Source: Phoronis pallida | Lineage: Eukaryota; Phoronida; Phoronidae | Length of the DNA: 13,847 bases | Reading direction: 5' to 3' | Assembly (NCBI GenBank): GCA_028565715.1 | Contig: JAOXYC010124444.1 | Location: 1 to 13,847, forward strand | Shown here: positions 1 through 7,825 of the stretch, piece after piece | Layout: every line of letters starts with the position of its first letter | Numbering within the stretch: position 1 is the first letter of the stretch | Translations under genes and position numbers: made by a program | Notes under the pieces: model-generated | Told to the model about the DNA's origin: nothing | What the model saw: the letters and a program-made list of their open reading frames with translations, nothing else | The model's database searches: none

Positions 1-585
1 TAGGTGTCTCTTACGGGACATCTCAGACATTCTTACTATCTTAAGCAGGCCTTGGTAACAACAAGGACTAGGGACTATAGGGTCACATAACTGGGCAAAC
101 GGTTCTTAAACTGTTCAAACTGTCTATGTCTATATGATACTGTGCAGACCTCATGTTATGAGTATTTCGCACAAGTGAGCTTAGGGGCTCAGAGTCCACC
201 TGGTGCTGCGAACCCGGGTCTCCCGCATCGCAATCCTGTGCGCTAACCATTCGACCACCAGTCCAACCCTTGGGCCAACTGACCTAAAAACTAGGCACAC
301 GAACCCAAAATACCGGGTATATAGAAATATATACGTGCACAAAATACTCATACTGGGTCACAGGTCTACAAAAAAACAGCTACACGGACAGAGTACCTGA
401 TTGTCTGCGAGCCCGGTACTATGTCTGTGTACCTGGTAATTTGGTCGTGTGTGCCAGGTCTTTGGGTTGGTTGGCCCAGTTTTGAGACCTGTGTGCCTGG
501 TTGCGTGTCCTTGTTTTTACCAAGGCCTGATAAGTATCTTGGGAGTTATTGTTCCTGCTGATAATTGTGCAGAATGCGACACCTA
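1..585. mobile_element. Foldback (long inverted repeat) element, possibly cut by the left window edge
   Basis: The first eight bases (taggtgtc) recur as their reverse complement at 578-585 (gacaccta). The reverse complement of about 1-100 aligns through most of its length with about 475-585; for example 48-68 matches 509-530 around ccaaggcctg. The reverse complement of about 267-322 aligns with about 425-482. The left arm is therefore interrupted by roughly 165 bp (101-266), which contains the SINE-like segment. There is no credible coding region; the reading frame at 203-400 only crosses repeat sequence. This architecture suits a non-autonomous foldback or MITE-type DNA transposon. No target duplication can be assigned because the left end coincides with the window start. 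Confidence 0.6.
196..262 (-). mobile_element. tRNA-derived SINE head (degenerate)
   Basis: Read on the minus strand, the segment has an A-box-like stretch (tggttagcgcacagg) followed by a B-box-like stretch (cccgggttcgcag), spaced as in a tRNA internal promoter. A six-base acceptor-like pairing (ctggtg with caccag) closes the ends. The 3' half of the T arm is missing, so this is not a functional tRNA gene. The gttagcgcac and ggagacccgggttcg phrases are typical of tRNA-derived SINEs of invertebrates. It sits inside the left arm of the 1-585 foldback element. The near-identical words tgggcaaac (92-100) and tgggccaac (271-279) flank the interruption and may be an eroded target duplication. Confidence 0.6.
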
Positions 586-827
586 GCTCTCCAACCTCTC
601 GTGATTGACGTGATTCCCGTCGGTCAATGTTATAAAGGGTGTCCCGAAACTTTGTTGGTGAGGTGTCAGATTCTGCATATCATGACTGCCTGCTCATGAA
701 GAAAAAACTTTATAATTTTGCTATAGATTATCCACAATAATTACGATAGCATGTTATTAAAATGTTTATTTTTTGCTTTTTTTTTACATTCAAATAAATG
801 ATTGACACGTTGTGACTCTACTTTCAG
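586..827. other. Intron upstream of the first visible FBXO9 exon, no gene seen
   Basis: This AT-rich stretch ends in a good acceptor (ctttcag, 821-827). I looked for the missing initiator exon of FBXO9 here and found no ATG-bearing segment with a donor in the right phase. The initiator exon therefore probably lies left of the window or beyond the foldback element. Confidence 0.5.
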
Positions 828-3800
828 ACAAGTGCTGATAGTTGGCGAGATGAAGGTTCTGACCTTGAGGATGACGAGCCATGTTCTGTTGAAGATCGGT
901 TAGAAAAGTTCCGAGCAGATTGGAAGCATGAGCTAGGCACATCAAGCAAGTCTAATGAAACAGAGGAAGATGGTACTCTAGAGAGGGTGTGTATTGTGAA
1001 TTAATGTTTGGTTTAAATCTAGATTTAGCATCATTCCACTCTTTATTTTTTTAGTTTGCAGACAGTTTAGGTGAGGAACATTCTTCATTTTAACTTTTCA
1101 GCATCTGCAATTGACTAAAATGTGTTGTTGGGGGAATTAAACTTTAAGATAATTATTGAATTTAAGCCAAAATTGTTTTGAATAACTATTAACTGCAAAT
1201 TTTTTTAAAGTATTGTAGAACATATAACATGAGTATAACAGACAAGTTTTGTATAGGAACTTTTTTTTATAATTTCAGGCAAAAGAGCTCTTCATGAAAG
1301 GTGTTCATCTTGAGCAGCTAGGGAGTATTTGTGAAGGTAATTCAATCATATATTTTCATTTATTTTCTTTAAACAGATCACATAGGATGCCAAAAAAATC
1401 ATGTGTCACCTATGCATTGATTGTGAATTCAATCAAAAAGTATTGTAAGCAAATGAAATGACATTGTATTCATCGTTGCTTCAATGTTTGTGGATAGGTC
1501 ATGAGCACAACTCATGTACCTGCCAGATCTCAGAAATGGATAAATCTTTGATAATAAAATTTTGCTTCTACATTTCAGCTTTGGCATATTATCGCCAAGC
1601 AGTGAGACTGGTGCCAGATATCGAGTTCAAGATTGATGAGCTGAAATGTGATTCTGAGAAAACTTCTCAGAGGACAAGAACAGAGAGCTCATCATCAGTT
1701 GATAGGTTGAAAATATTGCTTTTTTAGAAACAATGACAGTTTTAAGAACACGAAAACTGCGAGCCACTCTTTGATAAAGCCACAGTTTATTGCATTTCTA
1801 CTTTATGCCAAAAAGTTTTGATCATATTTTCAATTCAAGGGGTCAAAAAGAGCACACTTCATATAATATTATTTAGTAGAAACTTATAGTGGTAATAGTT
1901 ATTGTCATTGAATAATTTGAATTATAATTCCTTGTAGTTCCTGTGGAAATGAACTATTTGAGTGCGAGGACCTGGTAGCCCATTTCTCTAAAATGAGAGT
2001 TTCACAAAAAGCAATATGTGAAAGGGAATATGACCAAACTGTGAGTAAATTTATAATGATAGAAGTCAGTAGAGGCGTTACCGGATGCATGATAAAAACG
2101 AAGTTAACAATGAAATCCGGTATAAAAGATGTATATATTTGCAGAATTTTTTATTCTGCAAATATATACATCTTTCATACCGGATTTCGTTGTTAACTTC
2201 GTTTTTATCTATTTTTAAATTATAATGTTCAACAACTTATTTGTTACAAAAATAAGTTCATTTTTAGATACTATGCAAAACATCTGACTTCTTGAATTTT
2301 ACTTGGACTGACATTTTCTGTAAGCAGTGGTAACATGGATATGTGCAAGACACTCACTGTGTTAATGGCTAGAGAGTGGCCGAATACCATATCAGTCAGT
2401 TTAAAATGTATTCTTCAATCTGGCAAGACATGTTTATATTTTGTCACATTCTATTCTTCATTTTCTGATGCACACATTTCCTTTGGTTTTGAGGTACCTG
2501 TATTTCTTGGATTTTTGCCTTATTCTATGGAATTTTTTTATTTTCTATCACAGGGCACTCACATTGCAGCATTGCCAGCTGAACTTCTTCAACATGTACT
2601 AAGATGGGTGGTATCGTCTTCACTAGATCTCAGATCACTGGAGATGTTCTCATTGGTTCGTTCTGCAAGTTTTTACCAAATATTTGATCTAATTTAGAAC
2701 TCTTCCTGGAGAGCTGTATTTGAGTTCATTAAAAAATGCAAGCTTTTTATTATTCAGTGCCTAGTAAAGTTGTTCTAGTTGTTATCATAATTCCTAAAAA
2801 ACACATTTCCATGTTAAATTAAATTGAAGAAAATAATTGAATTGTATATATCTCTTACAAACTTTTATAAATTCTGTTTTTGTTTAGCTATAACCTTTCT
2901 GTGTTTCCAGGTTTGTCATGGCTTTTATCTACTTGCAAGGGACGTCACATTATGGAAGATGGCTTGCTCACAGTAAGTATAAGTGCATACGGTGTAGCTT
3001 TAACTAAAAAACTACTGACCTCCCCATTAGGTTGAGCCAACACATATTCCACATAAGCTATTTTGTGATGGTGCCTTTACCTAGAACCAGCCTTTGAGAA
3101 TACCATTTGATGTTTTTTGTAGACCAAGATTCTGTAGTATTGATTGAAATACTTTGATGTGTATACAACATTTTACATAATCCGATTTTTTTTACATAAT
3201 ATTGAAAAAATATTTTAACAACTTTTTGTTAAATTGCAGAGTTTGGAGATGGAATAATCTACGCCTTTCTTCTAAGTATTTGTCATGGCGCGACATGTAC
3301 ATCAACAAACAGCGACTTCACTTTGATGGCGTCTACATCAGTAGGGCATCATATTTCCGCACGTTTGAGAATGAGTTTGGTCATGTCAATCAGAACTCAT
3401 GGCACTTCTTTGTCTACTACAGATATGCAAGGTTTTTCCCTGACGGTAATTTACTTTGTTTACTTTCTCTTCCTCCTGTACCTTGTGATGATTTAATTTT
3501 TTAAATATTAGTCTTTTCTCAAAGTGGGGTTACCTTAACTGTTCACATTGTTTAATGCAAAACAGCTCACAGTTGTCTTTATATAAATGTTGAGAGTTGT
3601 ATTATGCCATCTTATCGATTAATGGGTCAAAATCTGAAAACTCTAAATATTATTTCAATTCATAGGAAAAGCTGTTATGTTAACAAGCCCAGAAGAACCT
3701 GCTGACATTGTATCCAAACTGAAAGATAAACGGGTTCAAATGGAGGGAATGCAGTACGGACATTACACCATCAAAGGGGATGAGGTAATTCATTGAATAC

Positions 3801-5526
3801 ATTAATGAAAGTTGACATTAACAAAAGGCATTATGAATAGTAATTCCAGTAGAAAAGATAATTAATTATTCGATCAAGGTAATTCCAGTTGAAAAGATTA
3901 ATAATTATTCGAACATTATGAATTTTCATTATTTAGTAGAATGGTAACTGAACAGAAAAAGCTTGTGAATGAGACTAGTTGGTTAATTGACAAGAAATTG
4001 TTATTTGGAGTAACTCAACTAGAAAACGGTATTTGTGTGTGATAAATTTACAGAAAATAGAATTTGTGATAAATTTACAAGAAACTGGATTTTGTGGTAA
4101 ATTTACATAAAATTGAAGTCATGGTGATGGTAAATTCATAATTCATAATATAGTATGAAAACTAAGTGTGCAATTATTTTCAGGTTCAAGTTGTGGTCAA
4201 ATATAAGAAGAGACTTAATACAGAGCACAATCAGAAAAAGTACAAACGAAATCAACCAAAGTTAGATGTCTATGATCCAGGAGAAAATACATTCCATTCT
4301 GTAAGTTCTAGCTACTTCTGTAGGGGAAGCCCATCTTTTAAAAAAATGTAAATCAAAGTTACTGTCTCTGCAATTTTAACTCTCTAACTATTTTTGAAAA
4401 CCTTTAAACTTTTTTAAAATGAAGTCAAAAAATGTTCTTCTGTAGGTGGTGTTTTTTTGAGAAAATAAGATTGGAAAATGGCCAAAATTAAACTTTTTTT
4501 TTTTAAAGGCAGTTTTTGATCGAATGTTATTGAAAACTAAAAACTGCTGATTTTTGGCTGTATAAAGCTCTAACACTCATACAGTATTTGATCATTCCTC
4601 ATCTTTTTACACAATTTAAATATTGAGGTCAAACAGCTATTTCATTGTGTTGTGCCAAATATTGTTATCACAATAGCTGATCTCTACCTTGCACACAATA
4701 TCAAACTTGGCACAAACCCAACACTGTCAATTAATCTAGTCCTCTTTTATGAGCTCCTAATTTGTAGAATATGTGATTGTTTTCAGCGCTTCAATCTCAA
4801 GTCCAATGTGCAGAAAGGGGCATCCAGATTAGTGTGGACAAACTATTATATGGTCACTAAGTACAGGTACACTGCAGATTATGGTTAATGATATTTATTT
4901 AACATACCTTTATGGTATTTAATACTATATTTCATTGCAATGTTTGTTTTTAGAATTAAAAAATGAACACATAAAGTGATTCTTTATACAATGAATGATG
5001 GGATGTAATAACACCTTTAATTGGATGAGATTTGATAAATTTTTAAAACCGAATCCAATAAAAGATTCATTACTTCCCATGAATTTAAGAATCATTTTAT
5101 CACATAACATAGCCACTTTGTGAAAAAATGTGGAGTTATGAGTAACCCATTTTGAAAGTTTGACTGGAGTGCATAACGCAATAGTGTTATGGCACTGAAT
5201 ACAAGCATAGTTATGTGATAAACGTATGTATGTGATAAAGAATTTACAAGCTCAGTGGTTTTAACAAGCTATTACCCTAACAACTAATTAAAATAAAAAC
5301 TCATTGCTGGAAAGTTCAGAGTAAGGATTAGGCAATCCTGTACTTTATATTTTTTTGAAACAAAGGTGTCTGACTATATTTCATCTTTTACAGAAATGCT
5401 GCCCCATCAGTGACCCAGTTTGACATTGGTGACTCACAACATCCAGCACTACATTTCTCCAGGGTGCTCAGTTACAATGCCGTATCAGAGGAGATTCTGG
5501 ACTTCCCACGTATTCTGTCCAATTAA
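828..5526 (+). CDS. FBXO9: F-box only protein 9 orthologue, eleven exons, 5' partial
   Basis: This is the substrate-receptor subunit of an SCF (SKP1-CUL1-F-box) ubiquitin ligase. Vertebrate FBXO9 acts in the cytoplasm, including on the mTOR-stabilising proteins TEL2 and TTI1. Exons: 828-986, 1279-1336, 1579-1705, 1938-2040, 2554-2655, 2911-2972, 3240-3445, 3666-3784, 4184-4300, 4787-4866 and 5394-5526 (TAA 5524-5526). All introns are GT-AG and every junction keeps phase, giving 421 residues against about 440 in the human protein. Residues 1-53 are acidic. Residues 54-95 form a TPR-like helical pair ending in LVPDIEFKI. The F-box lies at about 153-200, with LPAELLQHVLRWVVSS and LDLRSLE. The conserved C-terminal domain spans 205-421, with FDGVYIS, YYRYARFFPDG, and a final FSRVLSYNAVSE. 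No methionine occurs before exon 2, so the start codon lies upstream of 828. Donors of introns 3 (gttgaa) and 5 (gttcgt) are weak, but homology fixes them. Confidence 0.96.
2041..2553 (+). other. FBXO9 intron 4, containing a hairpin element
   Basis: The intron has a strong donor (gtgagt, 2041) and the acceptor tatcacag, ending at 2553. It carries the 2091-2209 hairpin near its 5' end. The reading frame that runs from 2335 into exon 5 and past its donor is an intron extension of that exon, not a separate gene. Confidence 0.8.
2091..2209. repeat. 57-bp near-perfect inverted repeat (hairpin) in FBXO9 intron 4
   Basis: The left arm 2091-2147 and right arm 2153-2209 are reverse complements over 57 positions with two mismatches, separated by a loop of five T (2148-2152). 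The arms begin and end with gataaaaacg / cgtttttatc. Of the two mismatches, one is a G-U pair if the + strand is transcribed and the other if the - strand is. It may be a tiny MITE or a recent inverted duplication. Transcribed with FBXO9, it would fold into one long stem. I see no convincing target duplication next to the arms. Confidence 0.9.
3840..3912. repeat. Two-copy direct repeat in FBXO9 intron 8
   Basis: The phrase taattccagt...gaaaagat...aattattcga occurs at about 3840-3872 and again at about 3879-3912, with a few substitutions and a one- or two-base indel. It is a local tandem duplication of about 40 bp with no coding potential. Confidence 0.75.
4039..4121. repeat. Short tandem repeat, about 27-28 bp unit, three copies
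   Basis: The units start at about 4039, 4066 and 4094 and share gtgataaatttaca followed by an A-rich half. A partial fourth copy (gtgatggtaaattcata) follows at 4124-4140. The array lies in FBXO9 intron 8, shortly before the exon that starts at 4184. Confidence 0.75.
4968..5107. repeat. Degenerate foldback in FBXO9 intron 10
   Basis: The segment 4971-5026 aligns with the reverse complement of 5051-5104 at roughly 80 percent identity with small gaps. Matching blocks include aagtgattctt against aagaatcatttt, and tttaattggat against atccaataaa. The right end (tatcacataac, 5098-5108) is also inverted at 5211-5221 (gttatgtgata), so the original unit may have been longer. It is probably an old MITE fragment. 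Confidence 0.5.
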
Positions 5527-5830
5527 TTGACTCTCAGGAAAGCTGTGATATTCTCTGATCTCTATTGCTTCCTGTTATGTTTGTTTCATAATGCAGTAGG
5601 AGTATGTACTGGGATTTTAACTCTGTGTAAACATATTATTTTAGTTAACAACTAACCCATCTTGTCACCTTTTTCTCTTTAAAATGAGGAATGTTGTTTT
5701 ATTGCACAGTATTATTCGAGTTAATACGCACTAATTTGTGTATATGTTATTGTTATAAACCCAATATTGACAATGTGGCACATTGTGGAACCTTTTCAGT
5801 TTTATTAAATAAAATTTCACTTACCTTGTG
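5527..5830 (+). other. FBXO9 3' UTR with polyadenylation signal
   Basis: The 3' UTR follows the TAA at 5524-5526. It is AT-rich and ends at a canonical AATAAA hexamer at 5808-5813, with cleavage expected 10-30 bases downstream. Further AATAAA words at about 6319 and 6505 could serve as distal sites, giving a longer UTR of up to roughly 1 kb. Confidence 0.75.
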
Positions 5831-7788
5831 AGTTGAGTTTAGATGTTCAGATGTTTTCTCGATGACTGTGGATATCTTCTTTCGCGTCGGACTTATTTAA
5901 CTCTAGGTTGAAAAGAGGTGCTACGATCAATCGGCCATCTCTGTTTATTTACCTTTGTTTTTTCAAACATCTTATTCACAATGCATTTATATTCTGGTGT
6001 TGATAACCTGACATGTTCAAATAAGCCCATTTTAGAATGGCTTACAGACAAAACGTGTCTATTGTACATAGTTCTGTATTTCTTGTCATTGCATTCTTTT
6101 AAAGGTAGGTTATGTTTGATAAAAAGGAGCATTTCAACCATTGCATGAAGTTGTACTCTAATTTGATAATTAAGACACTTTAAAAGATTAACAAGTTAAT
6201 ATGTAACAAACTGTTTACTGTTATAGAACTTTTTTATCTGAAATGTATTTTTTTCATTGAAATTTAATTACCGTAATATAAAAAAATGGAAATTAGATTA
6301 AAACTTTCTCAGGTTTCAATAAATGATGCTTTTTATTAGATAATACTCAAATATGAGAACGTGTTTTTATGTCACAGTGGTGCAGAACACTGTCTTATCA
6401 AGCAATGGTGTGTAAGTTTTAATTAGTTTCTGGAGTGTTGATTTATTATTTGTTTGTTATCATGCTATCTTGGTTAATTGAATATGATACTTGTTGGACT
6501 ATGGAATAAAGGTTGTTGATATTTGGTAAAACGTTTTATACTTTTTCTCTTTGAAGATCAGTTCAGTAATATCATTAAACGCGTACATCGTTACTTACGA
6601 ATGTCGAATTATCAACTATTGAAATACGACGTTTTCACCCGTTTCTTTAACACAGTTTGATCATTTTTCGTTGCCAATATGTGTTACTACACTGTACCTT
6701 CATTCTTTATCGATAACACTCAGATCATACGTTACAGTTGATCTCAGTTATCTAGTCACCCTCAAGATATTTCATCAAGTCGCATAGGCCGCCTAATATA
6801 GAGATTTCTGGAAGAAGCGAAGCTAGTTATTCGTTCAGGGGAATGTTAGGATGCAATGTGTCACAAAAATTCCAACGCAATTGAGCATATTCAATAGTTG
6901 ATAAATTCACATTCGTAAGTAGCGATGTACACCTTTAAATAACTACATTGAATATTGTATGACCAGTATTGTTGGATTTTCATTGACAAAATGATAAGGG
7001 TTTTTAAAAAGTTCAAAATACTGGTTCAAAATGTTGTATCTGACGGTTGATGGTATTTTCATTTCATCTAACACGACAGTGAGATTAAATTGTAAATGTT
7101 CCTTTTTCACTCGAAATTCAATTTCGGAAGTGCATATTTTGACTCGATGTTCACTGAAGACTAAAAAGCAACTCCTGTTGTGCTAGACGAGGAACTCACA
7201 CACTAAAAAGAAAGGAAAACACCGGTCGACTGAGTTACAGTTGACAAAAACAGCACCAATTGGCAAAACATGTAAAAAAATAGTTGATTCCGATTAAAAG
7301 AATTTGTAATAGTATCATGAAAAGTTATTTTTTTTAACATCAAAGGGATCTGTCAATACACTTTCAGAGATTCCTTTTATTTTTGATATCTTTTAGAATG
7401 TTGCTCTATTAATACATTTTGAGTAAACAAAACAATCCTGGTAATGCATATTTTATTTCAATTTTGTTAGAATATTCAATTAACACACAGATCGTACTCG
7501 ATATCCATCCGCTATCTCAACGTAGCTCTCAAACCCCATTAAATCATAGTTAATCCCGATGTCTATCTCATGGGCGTGGGGCTGGGAGATAGTCGTTCAA
7601 TATTTAATGTGCCAAATTAAACTTTGACCAGTTAAAGACAATAGGTAAATATTATCTCAGTTCATCCTCGGTATGCGCTGGTTCAGTGGGCATGATATAA
7701 CAAGGAGCCCATTACATGATAAGTTAGTTGGCTTTAGATAAGAGATCATCGGTACTCGTGGCTGCTGTGCGAAGGAACTAATTAAAAT
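5831..7788. other. Intergenic region between FBXO9 and the ShKT-mucin gene
   Basis: Apart from the inverted-repeat element at 6575-6938, I see no gene. The open frames on both strands at about 5893-6148 show no recognisable motif and look like chance opens. The part immediately before 7789 presumably holds the promoter and 5' UTR of the downstream gene. No clear TATA box or initiator can be named there. Confidence 0.5.
6575..6938. mobile_element. MITE-like element with about 45-bp terminal inverted repeats, flanked by TTAA
   Basis: The left end, from TTAA at 6575-6578 to about 6623, pairs with the reverse complement of about 6890-6938, which ends with TTAA at 6935-6938. Shared blocks are gtacatcg, tacttacgaatg and atcaactattgaa, with a few substitutions and one-base indels. 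The interior of about 270 bp has no open frame of note, so the element would need a transposase in trans. TTAA at both ends is the target choice of piggyBac-type transposases. A TA duplication inside TTAA (Tc1/mariner style) cannot be excluded. Confidence 0.75.
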
Positions 7789-7825
7789 ATGGATTTTGCT
7801 TTTTGTCTCATTTTCGTGTTATGCG
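7789..7825 (+). CDS. First coding exon of the ShKT-mucin gene (signal peptide)
   Basis: The exon encodes twelve codons (MDFAFCLIFVLC) plus one base, ending at a gtaaga donor. Joining that G to the TG at 8425 restores a valine and continues the hydrophobic core (VLNSW), completing a signal peptide. The large downstream open frame has no ATG of its own near its beginning: it opens with TTG at 8391, inside the intron. An upstream exon like this one is therefore required. The phase match and hydrophobic continuity are the reasons for choosing the acceptor ttattttag ending at 8424 over the later cacag at 8450. Confidence 0.85.

Noticed and set aside
196-262. Functional tRNA gene on the minus strand
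   Set aside because: The 3' half of the T arm is missing and the D and anticodon stems do not pair well, so this is a SINE head, not a tRNA.
4650-4715. Small inverted repeat (ttgtgccaaatattg against caatat...ttggcacaa) in FBXO9 intron 9
   Set aside because: The right arm carries a five-base insertion and the stem is only 15 bp. This is expected at some frequency in AT-rich introns and has no element ends.
5893-6148. Overlapping open frames of 76 and 82 codons on opposite strands
   Set aside because: No recognisable domain, no splice or polyadenylation context and no obvious coding composition. They lie just after the FBXO9 polyadenylation signal and are best explained by chance.
7510-7592. 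Possible inverted repeat (ctatctc...aacccca against tggggctgggagatag)
   Set aside because: The matching blocks are short and interrupted, and no defined ends can be drawn.
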